Shown: positions 18,721 to 27,551 of the stretch, one piece after another
Numbering within the stretch: the stretch's first letter is position 1
Layout of the letters: each line of letters starts with the position of its first letter
Assembly (NCBI GenBank): GCA_045641505.1
Contig: JAZUHB010000051.1
Span: forward strand, 1-55,785
DNA length: 55,785 nucleotides
DNA from: JAZQNF01 sp045641505
Lineage (GTDB): Bacteria > Bacillota > Clostridia > Lachnospirales > Bianqueaceae
Direction of reading: 5' to 3'
Made by a program: the position numbers and the translations under genes
Notes under the pieces: generated by a model
What the model saw: only the letters and a program-made list of their open reading frames with translations
Databases searched by the model: none
Told to the model about the DNA's origin: nothing

Positions 18721-18789
18721 CCGAAAATCGCGTCCGGGCGGCGCGCAAAATCGCGCCCGAGCGGCGCGTTCGGAGCCGGCCGCCGGGAC

Positions 18790-19656
18790 TCAGCCGTCCT
18801 CTTCCTCTCCCCTGAGCTTCCGCGTCTGCATGTCGCCGTAGTTGTTCACCAGAAGGACCGTGCAGATGACGAGGAAGACGGAGAACAGCGCCAGAAGCGC
18901 CGAAAGGACGACGGAGATGATCTGGGCGAGCATCGTGCTTTCGAGCATCTCCAGCAGGAGACTCGCCAGCAGGGAAATCAGATAACGGGGCAGCTCGGCC
19001 ACCGCCGCGAGCGCGAGGAACACGCCCATCACGCGGCTGAAGCGCTCCCGGAAGAGCATGTTGACGCAGGCGGTGTTCTTCCAGGCGGCGAAGCCCGTAT
19101 GGACCGCCACGACGGCGCTCGCGTTCTTCATCAGCCCGAAGAACAGCAGATAGAAGAGCAGGAACGGAAGCACCAGGAGGATCAGTCCCGGCAGTACGGC
19201 CACGAGGGCGCTCGAGGCCAGCACGCAGGTGAGCAGGCCGAAGCCCAGCACCAGGAGCGTCACGGCGGCCGCCGGCCAGCGGCGGATGGCCCGGTAGAGG
19301 GCCGCACCGAAGGAGGGCTTTTCCTCGTCCGTATAGATTTCGCCGTAGGTGAGCGTCACGGCGGTGAGGGCGCCGATCAGGGTGAAGAACTCCAGTTCCG
19401 CCGACCAGCAGACGGTCGGGAAGACGGCCTCCGCGTAGGCCTCGGCGAAGGCCAGCGGATCCTCGATGGCGGAAAGGTCCGGCATCGTGTAGCTCACGTA
19501 GCCCAGGACCGCCTGGGCCGGCAGATAGAACATCGGAACCAGCAGAAGGAAGGACCAGAAGCGCTTTCCGAGGATCTTGAGGGCGGTCATCAGGATCTCG
19601 GAGATCTTCAGCTCCCGCTCTCCGCTCACGGCCAGTTCGGGATAGTCAGCTCTCAA
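18790..19656 (-). CDS. Polytopic membrane protein (288 aa), function unknown
   Basis: About six hydrophobic segments (residues about 33-55, 87-107, 123-150, 158-190, 215-240 and 245-270). The N-terminal cytoplasmic part reads ISEILMTALKILGKRFWSFLLLVP, similar in style to DUF975-like or glycerophosphodiesterase membrane-domain proteins, but I cannot place it firmly. The start is TTG at 19656, supported by AAAGGAGG eight bases upstream; it overlaps the hemZ stop by 11 bp. No terminator was found in the 69-bp gap before the tig promoter. That gap contains two tandem GC-rich units of about 22 bp (18724-18745 and 18747-18769). Confidence 0.8.
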   Translation of the reverse strand: MRADYPELAVSGERELKISEILMTALKILGKRFWSFLLLVPMFYLPAQAVLGYVSYTMPDLSAIEDPLAFAEAYAEAVFPTVCWSAELEFFTLIGALTAVTLTYGEIYTDEEKPSFGAALYRAIRRWPAAAVTLLVLGFGLLTCVLASSALVAVLPGLILLVLPFLLFYLLFFGLMKNASAVVAVHTGFAAWKNTACVNMLFRERFSRVMGVFLALAAVAELPRYLISLLASLLLEMLESTMLAQIISVVLSALLALFSVFLVICTVLLVNNYGDMQTRKLRGEEEDG

Positions 19657-21076
19657 GCAGGATGCCTCCTTTCTCTTTCCGCCCGATCATTTCGTCGAGA
19701 CGGCGGATGTATTCGTCGGCGGTCTTTACGTTCGGGATCCGCTCCACCCGGTTCTCCTCCGGGAAATAGAGCTTGCTGACGCCGCCGGCGCCGAGGGCCA
19801 GGATCGTCTGGCGCTCCTCCATGATCTCAATGTTGTAGATGCCTTCGCAGCCGGGCAGGCTGTAGCCGACGTTTTCGAAGTTGCCCGCCATGTTCTTCTG
19901 ACGGTACATGTAATAGGGCTCGAGACCGAGCTCCGACGCGCAGTCCGCGCAGACCGAGAGCATCCGGTCGGTCTCCTCCGCCTCCGCCGCGAGGTCCGAG
20001 AAGCTGCCCAGCTCGTTCAGGGTGGAGGCCCGCTTGATCGCCAGCGTGTGGACCGTGAGGTTCTCGGGCCGGAGCCCCTTGACCGCCTCCATCGACTCTG
20101 CGACCATCCGGAGATCCTCGCCGGGCAGTCCGACGATGAAGTCCATATTGATCACGGGAAAGCCCGCTTCCCGCACCAGCGCGAAGGCCCGGTAGATGTC
20201 CTCCACGCTGTGGCGGCGGCCGATCCGGTCCAGGGTCTCCTGGTGCATCGTCTGCGGGTTGACGGAAATGCGGCCGATGCCGAAGTCCCGGAGCACCCGG
20301 AGCTTTTCGGCGGTGATGGTGTCGGGGCGTCCCGCTTCCACGGTGGCCTCCCGGAGCGCCGAGATGCCGAAGGCCCGCTCCGCCGCGCCGAGCACCCGCT
20401 CGAGCTGCCCCGCGGACAGGGTGGTGGGAGTCCCGCCGCCCATGTAGAAGCTCTGGATCCGGCGTCCGGCGGTAAGCCGCCCGGCGCTTTCGATCTCCCG
20501 GAGGAGCGCATCCACGTATTCGTCGCCGAACTTGTCGTAGGCCCGGCGGTCATTGCTGATGAACGAGCAGTAGGCGCAGCGGGTGGGGCAGAACGGGATG
20601 CCGATGTAGACGCTCACGTCCGTGCCGGTGTGATCCGCCAGAAGCCCCGCCTCCTTCACCGCGACCTTCACGCAAAGCTTTGCCTTGTCGGCGCGGAGCA
20701 GATACTGCTCACGCAGGATCCGTTCGGTCTCCTCGGGGCTTTTCCCCGCGTCCAGGCAGGCGTACGCGACCTTCGTGGGCCGCACGCCCGTGAGAATTCC
20801 CCAGGGCAGCCGCGCGCCGAGAAGCCGGCAGAGCGTCTGCTTGGCCCGGTTCTTACCGTGATCGCCGGGGAAGCGGAAGCCGTCCTCCGCCGCGCTTTCT
20901 TCGCGGATGAGGGCCCCGTCCCGGACGAGAGTTCCGCGGGCGCCGTCGGCCGAGATCTCATAGCTTTCCTCGCCCTCCGTCCCCACCTCCGCGAAGGGAT
21001 AGACCTCGCGGATCAGGGTGGAAAGCTCGTACTGCCAGCTCTCGGGGCAGCGAAGCCCGATTTTTTTCTTTTCCAT
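19646..21076 (-). CDS. hemZ: Coproporphyrinogen dehydrogenase HemZ (radical SAM)
   Basis: A 476-residue HemN-related radical SAM protein. The N-terminal HemZ-specific region contains LPWGILTGVRPTKVAY, a family hallmark. The radical SAM motif CPTRCAYC lies in GIPFCPTRCAYCSF, followed by FYMGGGTPTTLS and VEAGRPDTIT. HemN-family members use S-adenosylmethionine to decarboxylate coproporphyrinogen III; HemZ's precise role in organisms without a full heme pathway is uncertain, and no other heme gene is in the window. It is one gene away from dtd-relA, a familiar clostridial arrangement. Confidence 0.93.
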   Translation of the reverse strand: MEKKKIGLRCPESWQYELSTLIREVYPFAEVGTEGEESYEISADGARGTLVRDGALIREESAAEDGFRFPGDHGKNRAKQTLCRLLGARLPWGILTGVRPTKVAYACLDAGKSPEETERILREQYLLRADKAKLCVKVAVKEAGLLADHTGTDVSVYIGIPFCPTRCAYCSFISNDRRAYDKFGDEYVDALLREIESAGRLTAGRRIQSFYMGGGTPTTLSAGQLERVLGAAERAFGISALREATVEAGRPDTITAEKLRVLRDFGIGRISVNPQTMHQETLDRIGRRHSVEDIYRAFALVREAGFPVINMDFIVGLPGEDLRMVAESMEAVKGLRPENLTVHTLAIKRASTLNELGSFSDLAAEAEETDRMLSVCADCASELGLEPYYMYRQKNMAGNFENVGYSLPGCEGIYNIEIMEERQTILALGAGGVSKLYFPEENRVERIPNVKTADEYIRRLDEMIGRKEKGGILLES

Positions 21077-21077
21077 G

Positions 21078-21743
21078 TCAGTCCTTCAGAAAGGGATTTC
21101 GGGCCCGCTCCGCTCCGACCGTGGTCGAAGGGCCGTGACCCGGGTAAACGGCCGTTTCGTCGGGGAGCGCCATCAGCTTTTCCCGCACGTTCCTTACGAG
21201 CGTGCCGGGCGCGCCGCCCTTCGATTCGAAGAAATCCTCCCGGCCCAGGGAGCCGGAGAAGAGTGTGTCGCCGGACAGGAGCACGCCCGCCGCGGCGCAG
21301 TAAAAGCAAAGACTTTCCGGCGAATGGCCGGGCACCGCGAGAATCTGCCAGCGGCTTTCGCCCAGGGTGAGCTCCGAGCCCTCCGCGAGGATCTCGCCGC
21401 GCTCCTCCGCCGCCATCAGAAGCGACACGTAGGAGTCCCGCATCATGCGGGCGTAGACCGGGTTTTCGCCGACCTCGCGAAGCTCTGCCGCGGCCAGCGC
21501 GACCGGGCAGTCCAGGGCCCGCGCGAGCTCCTCCGCCGCGCCCACGTGATCGAAATGCGCGTGGGTGATCAGGATCTTTTCGACGGTGACCCCCTCCTCC
21601 CGGATCGCCTCCAGGATGCGGGGCGCCTCGGCGCCGGGATCGACGACGAAGGCTTTTTTCCCGGGAAGGGAGTCCCCCTCCGCGATGACGAGATAACAGT
21701 TGGTCCCGAGATAGCCCACGGGAAGGGCACGCACGCGGATCAT
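21078..21743 (-). CDS. MBL-fold metallo-hydrolase (glyoxalase II-like)
   Basis: A 221-residue protein with the zinc motif THAHFDHVG (about residues 60-68), a second-ligand region GHSPESLCFY, an Asp ligand in LLSGDTLF and a C-terminal His in VYPGHGPSTT. This is the YqgX/GloB-like group, hydroxyacylglutathione hydrolase fold; the true thioester substrate is unknown. Start ATG and the dtd stop TGA share one base, and the hemZ ATG is two bases after its stop, so the three are likely translated in series. Confidence 0.93.
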   Translation of the reverse strand: MIRVRALPVGYLGTNCYLVIAEGDSLPGKKAFVVDPGAEAPRILEAIREEGVTVEKILITHAHFDHVGAAEELARALDCPVALAAAELREVGENPVYARMMRDSYVSLLMAAEERGEILAEGSELTLGESRWQILAVPGHSPESLCFYCAAAGVLLSGDTLFSGSLGREDFFESKGGAPGTLVRNVREKLMALPDETAVYPGHGPSTTVGAERARNPFLKD

Positions 21744-22198
21744 CAGAACGCCTTCTCGCTGTCGATGAGGAGCGTCACCGGGCCGTCGAGTGTGCAGTCG
21801 ATATTCATTTCCGCCTGAAAGACGCCGCTGTGGACCGGGACGCGGCTCACGGAGCGGAGATACTCGAGGAAGCGGCCGTAGATGCTCCGGGCCGCGTCGG
21901 GAGAGGCTCCGTCCGAATAGCCGGGCCGGCGTCCGTGCCGGCAGTCGCCGTAGAGCGTGAAGTTCGACACCAGAAAGACCGAGGCGCCGACGTCCGCCGC
22001 GGAAAGGTTCATCTTTCCGTTCTCATCCTCGAAAATGCGCAGATTGAGCAGCTTGTCCGCCATGTAGGCCATGACCTTCTCGCTTTCGTCGCCTTCCTTC
22101 AGGCCGACGAGCGCGAGCACGCCCTTCTCCATGCGGTCGCCCTGCTCGCCGTCCGCCTTGAGGTCGACACGGTCGACCCGCTGAACCACGATCCTCAT
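21743..22198 (-). CDS. dtd: D-aminoacyl-tRNA deacylase
   Basis: A 151-residue protein that removes D-amino acids from tRNA. The start MRIVVQRVDRVDLK (usual MRaVvQRV..A.V), the SNFTLYGDCRHGRRPGYSDGA motif (usual SQFTLYGD..KGrRP.F) and the C-terminal Gly-Pro motif in DGPVTLLIDSE mark the family. In the cross-subunit motif SQFTL the Gln is Asn here. It lies 21 bp after relA; relA-dtd is a common Firmicute pair. Confidence 0.93.
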   Translation of the reverse strand: MRIVVQRVDRVDLKADGEQGDRMEKGVLALVGLKEGDESEKVMAYMADKLLNLRIFEDENGKMNLSAADVGASVFLVSNFTLYGDCRHGRRPGYSDGASPDAARSIYGRFLEYLRSVSRVPVHSGVFQAEMNIDCTLDGPVTLLIDSEKAF

Positions 22199-22219
22199 GA
22201 AACCTCCGTATCCGAACGC

Positions 22220-24448
22220 TCAGACCGTGGTGCGGATGATTTCGTGCACGCCGGAGAGCTGCTCCAGCTTCACGATCATCTGCTCCAACTGAGCCTTGTC
22301 GCTGATTTCCACCGACAGATTGAAGATGCTGCCGGTCTTGTCCTTGGTACGGCGGGCGGACAGGGTATCGATGGAGATGCCCATGTTCGAGATGCAGGCG
22401 GAGATGGAGGCCAGCATGCCGGGCTGGTCCTTCGCCTCGATCTGCACCGCCGCCAGGAATTTGGAGCCGGCCGGCGCGGAATCCTCCTCCCACTCCGCCT
22501 CGATGAGACGCTTGCGCTCCTCGAGGGGCATGTTCAGCACGTTCACGCAGTCGGTGCGGTGGATGGAAACGCCGCGGCCGCGGGTCACGTAGCCCACGAT
22601 CTCGTCGCCGGGCAGCGGACTGCAGCAGCGGGAGAAATGGACGGCCACGTCGTGGATGCCTTTGACCACGATGGGGCTGCCGCCGCGGCCTTCCCGCTCC
22701 TTCTGCGTTTCCTTCTTCTTGTTGAGCTCCTCCAGGAGCTCCTCGTCGGTCAGCTCGACGGGATGGACCTTCTGCCACTCCTCGTAGAGCCGGTTCGCGA
22801 CCTGGCCCTCCTTCAGGGAGCCGTGGCCGATGGTGGCCAGCAGCGAATCCCAGTCCAGGAAGCCGTATTTGCGCTCCACCGACTGCATCCACTCGGGCTG
22901 GGCCAGCTCGCCGTAGGACGGCATGTTCTTGGCCTTCAGGTACTTTTCGATCAGTTCCCTGCCGCGCTGGATGTTCTCCTGCTTGAACTCCTTCTTGAAC
23001 CACTGGTTGATCTTCGTGCGGGCCTGGGAGGTCTGGGCGATCTTGATCCAGTCCCGGCTGGGGCCCTTGGAGTTCTGGGAGGTCATGATCTCGACGCGGT
23101 CGCCGTTTCCCAGCTGGTAGTCCAGCGTGACGATGCGGTCGTTGACGCGGGCGCCGACCATCTTGTTGCCGACGGCGCTGTGGATCATGTAGGCGAAGTC
23201 GATGGGCGTGGAGCCCGCGGGCAGGCTGATGACCTCCCCCTTGGGCGAGAAGCAGTAGACGGAATCCTTGAACAGGTCGAGATCCTGCTTCAAGGCGTCG
23301 ACGAATTCCTTGCCGTCCGCCACGTCCTCCTGCCACTCCAGGATCTTCTGGAGCCACTTCATCTTCTCTTCCTTGCCCGCCGGTACGGAGCCCTGCTCCT
23401 TGTACAGCCAGTGGGCCGCAACGCCGTATTCCGCGGTGCGGTGCATGTCCCAGGTGCGGATCTGCACCTCGAAGGGCTCGCCGCCCCGGCCGATGACGGT
23501 GGTATGGAGCGACTGATAGCCGTTCACCTTGGGCATCGCGATGTAGTCCTTGAAGCGGCCCGGCATGGGTGTGTACATCTCATGGATGATACCCAGCGAG
23601 CCGTAGCAGTCCTTGACGCTGTCGACGATGGCGCGGATGGCGATGATATCGTAGATCTGGTCGATGGACTTCTGCTTCGTGACCATCTTCTTGTAGATGC
23701 TGAAGTAGTGCTTGCGGCGGCCGGTGACCGTGGCGGTGATGCCGGCCTCCGCCAGCGCCTGCTTCACGTCGTCCACCGTCGCGGTGATGGTCTCCTGCCG
23801 TTCCTCGAGGCGCTCGGCTACCTTTTCGACCAGGTCGAAATAGGCCTCGGGCTCCAGGTATTTCAGGGAGAGGTCGTCCAGCTCGACCTTGATGGCGCTG
23901 ATACCGAGCCGGTTCGCGATGGGCGAGTAGATGTCGAGCGTTTCGCGCGCCTTGACCTTCTGCTTCTCGGGGCTCTTGTACTCCAGCGTGCGCATGTTGT
24001 GGAGCCGGTCCGCCAGCTTGATGAGGATGACACGGACGTCCCGGGCCATGGCGATGAAGAGCTTGCGGTAGTTCTCCGCCTGGAGCTCCTCCTTTTCGTT
24101 GGCCGTGTAGGTGAGCTGCTTCAGCTTGGTGACGCCGTCCACGAGATCGGCGACGTCGCCGCCGAAGGCCTCGCGGATATCATCCAGCGTGACGGCGGTA
24201 TCCTCCGCCACATCGTGCAGAAGAGCCGCCTCGACGGTCTCCGCGTCCAGCTGAAGATCCGCCAGAATCAGCGCCACGTGCAGAGGATGAATGATATACG
24301 GCTCGCCGGACTGTCTGAACTGGGTGTTGTGGGCCCGCTCCGCCATCTCATAGGCGGCCGTGACCCCGGCGAGGGCCGCTTCGCCCGTGCCGTAGCCCAT
24401 CATTTTTTCGATCAGCTGACGATAGAGCTGCTCATAGTCGGTTTCCAT
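22220..24448 (-). CDS. relA: Bifunctional (p)ppGpp synthetase/hydrolase, RelA/SpoT family
   Basis: A 742-residue Rel protein. The HD hydrolase domain has ALLHDVAEDT and IKLADRLHNMRTL, so hydrolysis should be intact. The synthetase domain carries RFKDYIAMPKVNGYQSLHT and EVQIRTWDMHRTAEYG. TGS domain: VYCFSPKGEVISLPAGSTPIDFAY. A zinc-finger-like region CCSPLPGDEIVGYVTRGRGVSIHR precedes a C-terminal ACT domain (about 665-740). I chose the ATG at 24448, eight bases after GGAGG; a GTG three codons upstream is too close to that site. It makes and degrades the stringent-response alarmone and is probably transcribed from the cyclophilin promoter upstream. Confidence 0.97.
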   Translation of the reverse strand: METDYEQLYRQLIEKMMGYGTGEAALAGVTAAYEMAERAHNTQFRQSGEPYIIHPLHVALILADLQLDAETVEAALLHDVAEDTAVTLDDIREAFGGDVADLVDGVTKLKQLTYTANEKEELQAENYRKLFIAMARDVRVILIKLADRLHNMRTLEYKSPEKQKVKARETLDIYSPIANRLGISAIKVELDDLSLKYLEPEAYFDLVEKVAERLEERQETITATVDDVKQALAEAGITATVTGRRKHYFSIYKKMVTKQKSIDQIYDIIAIRAIVDSVKDCYGSLGIIHEMYTPMPGRFKDYIAMPKVNGYQSLHTTVIGRGGEPFEVQIRTWDMHRTAEYGVAAHWLYKEQGSVPAGKEEKMKWLQKILEWQEDVADGKEFVDALKQDLDLFKDSVYCFSPKGEVISLPAGSTPIDFAYMIHSAVGNKMVGARVNDRIVTLDYQLGNGDRVEIMTSQNSKGPSRDWIKIAQTSQARTKINQWFKKEFKQENIQRGRELIEKYLKAKNMPSYGELAQPEWMQSVERKYGFLDWDSLLATIGHGSLKEGQVANRLYEEWQKVHPVELTDEELLEELNKKKETQKEREGRGGSPIVVKGIHDVAVHFSRCCSPLPGDEIVGYVTRGRGVSIHRTDCVNVLNMPLEERKRLIEAEWEEDSAPAGSKFLAAVQIEAKDQPGMLASISACISNMGISIDTLSARRTKDKTGSIFNLSVEISDKAQLEQMIVKLEQLSGVHEIIRTTV

Positions 24449-24494
24449 GTCATTCACCTCCTTTTGTGTGATATACGGTAAGCTTTCGCGAAAA

Positions 24495-24968
24495 TCAGTC
24501 CTCGACGCGGATCGAGGCGATCACCTGATCCACCCGAGGACGGTCGTGCCAGTCGGTGCGGACGGACGCGATCTCGTCCACGGTCTCGATGCCCTCGACG
24601 ACCTTGCCGAAGGCCGCGTATGCGCCGTCCAGATGGGGCGCGTCCTGATGCATGATGAAGAACTGGCTGCCGGCGGAATCGGGATCCATCGCGCGGGCCA
24701 TGCTGATGACGCCGCGGAGATGCTTCACGGGGTTCGCGACGCCGTTCTGCGCGAACTCGCCCTTGATGGTGTAGCCGGGGCCGCCCATGCCGGTGCCCTC
24801 GGGATCGCCGCCCTGGATCATGAAGCCTTCGATGACGCGGTGGAAGATCAGCCCGTCGTAAAAGCCCTTGTTCGCGAGGTCCGTGAAATTCTTCACGGTG
24901 ATCGGGGCGTATTCGGGGTAGAGCTCCAGCTTGATCTGCTTGCCGTTCTGCATGGTGATGGTGACCAT
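24495..24968 (-). CDS. Cyclophilin-type peptidyl-prolyl cis-trans isomerase
   Basis: A 157-residue cytoplasmic cyclophilin with no signal peptide. Active-site features include GLIFHRVIEGFMIQGGDPEGTG (catalytic Arg in FHRV) and SAGSQFFIM. It belongs to the short bacterial PpiB-like group. It is the first gene behind the minus-strand promoter at 25036-25064, 46 bp upstream of relA, so folding and stringent-response genes may be co-transcribed. Confidence 0.95.
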   Translation of the reverse strand: MVTITMQNGKQIKLELYPEYAPITVKNFTDLANKGFYDGLIFHRVIEGFMIQGGDPEGTGMGGPGYTIKGEFAQNGVANPVKHLRGVISMARAMDPDSAGSQFFIMHQDAPHLDGAYAAFGKVVEGIETVDEIASVRTDWHDRPRVDQVIASIRVED

Positions 24969-25035
24969 ATCGTTCCTCCTGTGTTCCGGTTTTCCGCGGG
25001 AAAGCCGAAAGAATATTTATCCAAATTATCACTTG

Positions 25036-25094
25036 ATTATACCACGGCGCGGGTTTCTTGGCAACTTGCATTTTGTCTGCCGCGATGATATACT
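25036..25094. promoter_or_regulatory. Back-to-back divergent promoters (cyclophilin-relA and DEAD-box helicase)
   Basis: Minus strand: TTGCCA (25059-25064), 17 bp, TATAAT (25036-25041). Plus strand: TTGCAT (25066-25071), 17 bp, TATACT (25089-25094). The two -35 boxes are one base apart, so one bound polymerase should exclude the other. The helicase leader is about 60 nt and includes CTTCTTTTAAGAAG, a small palindrome. Confidence 0.75.
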
Positions 25095-25161
25095 GTGGAA
25101 TACTTATGTTCTTCTTTTAAGAAGGCGCGCACGCCCGCGCGCGAATCCCGAAAGGTATCCC

Positions 25162-26790
25162 ATGACATCCGAAAATAACGTAACGTTCGAGGATCTCGGC
25201 CTCCGTCCGGATCTTCTGGCCGCCGTCCGCGAGCTCGGCTACACGGCCCCCACCCCCATCCAGGCCCTGGCCATTCCGAAGCTGATGAAGGGCTACGACC
25301 TGATCGGCCAGTCCCGCACCGGCACCGGCAAGACCTGCGCCTTCGGCCTCCCGCTCTTAGAACTCATCGACCCCGAGGAGCGCTCGCTCCAGGGCATCGT
25401 GCTCTGTCCCACGCGGGAGCTCTGCATGCAGGTGACGGACGAGCTTCACAAGCTCCTCCTCTTCTCCGAGGGCATCCGCGCGGTGGCCGTCTACGGCGGT
25501 GTCCCGATCGACCGGCAGATCCAGCAGCTCCGGGGCGGCGCGCAGATCGTGGTCGCGACACCCGGCCGCTTCCTGGACCACCTCCGCCGCCACACCCTGC
25601 GCCTCAACCTGGTGCAGATGGCCGTGCTCGACGAGGCGGACGAAATGCTCGCGATGGGCTTCCGCGATGACATCGACCTGATCCTCTCCCAGCTGCCCAC
25701 GCCGCGGCAGACCGTGCTCTTCTCCGCCACGATGCCCGAGCCAATCGCCCTGCTCGCCGCGAAATACATGGAGGAGCCCGTCCGGATTTCCCTCTCCTCC
25801 GACGAGAAGATGACCGTGGACGAGATCACGCAGACCTACTACGAAATGAAAGCGAAGATGAAGCCGGAGGCGCTGCTTCGGGTGCTCGCGTGCGAGCGTC
25901 CCTCCCGCGCCCTGGTCTTCGTGAATACCAAAAAGGAAGCCGACGAGCTGGGCCACCTCCTCGCCTCGAAGGAGCTCGCCGCGGGCGCGCTTCACGGCGA
26001 TCTGAACCAGCAGCAGCGCGACAGCTGCATGAAGGCCTTCCGGAGCGGAGAGCTCAAAATCCTCATCGCGACCGATCTGGCCGCCCGCGGCCTCGACATC
26101 GGCGGGGTCGACCTGGTGGTCAACTACGATCTGCCCGAGGATAACGAGGCCTACGTCCACCGGGTGGGCCGCACCGCCCGCGCGGGCCGGAGCGGCAAGT
26201 CCGCCAGCTTCGTCGTCGGGCACGAGCTCGAGCGGCTGCGCGAAATCATGGCCTTCACCGGCACCGACATGGAGCCCCGCAAGCTTCCGTCCCTCCAGGA
26301 CATGGAGCAGGCGCACGCGGAGGAGCTCCGGGAGGACCTGCGCGGCAGGCTCTCGGCGGGCGTTTCCGCGAAATACAAAAAAATGGCCGAGGACTTCCTG
26401 GCTGAGGGACACGATCCGTCCGAGACCGTGGCCGCCCTCTTCGCGAAGCTCCTCTTCGTGCCCGGCACGGCCGCCTTCGGAAGCGGCGACTCCGATCTCA
26501 CCCGCCAGCCCTCCCGGGTCACGGGCAAGAACCTCAAGGATTCGGACAGCGTCCGGCTGTTCCTGAACGCCGGCGTCCGCGAGGGCATCCGGGTGAAGGA
26601 CGTCGTCGGCGCGATCGCGGGCGAGGCCGGCATCCCCGGCGCCTCCCTCGGCGAAATCACCGTGCTGGAGCACTTCACCTACGTGAACGTGCCCGCGCCG
26701 CTCGCGGACGAGATCATCGCCGTGATGAACGGCAACACCATCAAGGGCCGCAAGGTCCGGGTCGAAATCGCGGAGGAAAACGGAAAATGA
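25162..26790 (+). CDS. DEAD-box ATP-dependent RNA helicase with C-terminal DbpA-like RNA-binding domain
   Basis: A 542-residue helicase. Q motif and N-terminus: FEDLGLRPDLLAAV, TPTPIQ-like text (seen as TAPTPIQALAIP). Walker A SRTGTGKT (about 51-58), PTREL, TPGR, DEAD (157-160), SAT (LFSATMP) and the C-terminal core HRVGRTARAGR are all present. After a helical linker, residues about 460-540 resemble the DbpA-type RRM (LFLNAGVREGIRVKDVVGAI, then VLEHFTYVNVP and KGRKVRVEIAE). This is the CshA/DeaD-like class acting in ribosome assembly or mRNA decay. GAAAGG precedes the ATG at 25162; the longer upstream frame crosses the promoter and is not used. Confidence 0.95.
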   Translation: MTSENNVTFEDLGLRPDLLAAVRELGYTAPTPIQALAIPKLMKGYDLIGQSRTGTGKTCAFGLPLLELIDPEERSLQGIVLCPTRELCMQVTDELHKLLLFSEGIRAVAVYGGVPIDRQIQQLRGGAQIVVATPGRFLDHLRRHTLRLNLVQMAVLDEADEMLAMGFRDDIDLILSQLPTPRQTVLFSATMPEPIALLAAKYMEEPVRISLSSDEKMTVDEITQTYYEMKAKMKPEALLRVLACERPSRALVFVNTKKEADELGHLLASKELAAGALHGDLNQQQRDSCMKAFRSGELKILIATDLAARGLDIGGVDLVVNYDLPEDNEAYVHRVGRTARAGRSGKSASFVVGHELERLREIMAFTGTDMEPRKLPSLQDMEQAHAEELREDLRGRLSAGVSAKYKKMAEDFLAEGHDPSETVAALFAKLLFVPGTAAFGSGDSDLTRQPSRVTGKNLKDSDSVRLFLNAGVREGIRVKDVVGAIAGEAGIPGASLGEITVLEHFTYVNVPAPLADEIIAVMNGNTIKGRKVRVEIAEENGK

Positions 26791-27527
26791 TCCTGAAAAC
26801 CATTCCCATTTCGGAGGAGCGCGGCAGCGTCCTTCTGGCATATCTGCAGGACGTGGGACATTCGTCCGTCGCCATCGGCCCCCGCCCGGCGATGCTGATC
26901 CTGCCCGGCGGCGGCTACACGCATCTCTCCCCGCGGGAGTCCGATCCCGTGGCCTGGGTCTTCCTGCGGGCAGGCTTCCAGGTGTTCACGTTGAATTACT
27001 CGGTGGGAGAGCACGCCGCCTGGCCCAACCCCCTCACGGATTACGAGCTTGCCGCGGCCCACATCCGCGCGCACGCCGAAGAATATCAGCTGGATCCGCG
27101 CAAGCTCTGCGTGATCGGCTTCTCCGCCGGCGGGCATCTCGCCGCGGCCGCCGCGACAAAGGCCGAGAACCGTCCCGACGCGGCCATTCTCGGCTACGCC
27201 CTGACGCTCGGCGAGGACGCGCGCCGGCATCTCGCGGACGCGCCCGACACCGTTAGCGCCATCGATGAGAAAACGCCGCCCTGCTTCGTCTTCGCGACCG
27301 CGGACGACGGTGTCGTTCCCTCCCGGAACTCCCTCGCCTTCGCGGCGGAGATGGTGAAGAAGGGACGCCCCGTCGAGCTCCACCTCTACGCCTACGGCTC
27401 CCACGGCTTCTCCGTGGGCGACCCCACCGCGCTCGATCCCGCGATCCCGCTCTGCGAACGGGCGAAGGACTGGACGGAAGAAGCGGTCTCCTGGCTGGGC
27501 GAGCTTTTCGGCCGGGTCGGCGGCTGA
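26787..27527 (+). CDS. Alpha/beta hydrolase (BD-FAE/acetyl esterase-like)
   Basis: A 246-residue cytoplasmic hydrolase. The oxyanion segment is LILPGGGYTHLSPRES, the nucleophile elbow GFSAGGH (Ser113), the acid probably Asp174 in ATADDGVVP and the His His206 in YGSHGFSVG, giving a complete triad. Similar proteins are annotated as xylan/acetyl esterases; the substrate is unknown. The ATG overlaps the helicase stop (ATGA), so translation is coupled, although the functional link is not obvious. Confidence 0.9.
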   Translation: MILKTIPISEERGSVLLAYLQDVGHSSVAIGPRPAMLILPGGGYTHLSPRESDPVAWVFLRAGFQVFTLNYSVGEHAAWPNPLTDYELAAAHIRAHAEEYQLDPRKLCVIGFSAGGHLAAAAATKAENRPDAAILGYALTLGEDARRHLADAPDTVSAIDEKTPPCFVFATADDGVVPSRNSLAFAAEMVKKGRPVELHLYAYGSHGFSVGDPTALDPAIPLCERAKDWTEEAVSWLGELFGRVGG

Positions 27528-27551
27528 AATAATCTTTGCAAAGGCATTGCC

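Noticed and set aside
18722..18769. Two tandem GC-rich units of about 22 bp as a regulator site
   Set aside because: They lie upstream of the tig promoter but are imperfect and close to the local base composition; no evidence beyond the repeat itself.
21830..24481. Long plus-strand open frame opposite dtd and relA
   Set aside because: Antisense shadow of conserved genes; no recognisable protein features or ribosome binding site.
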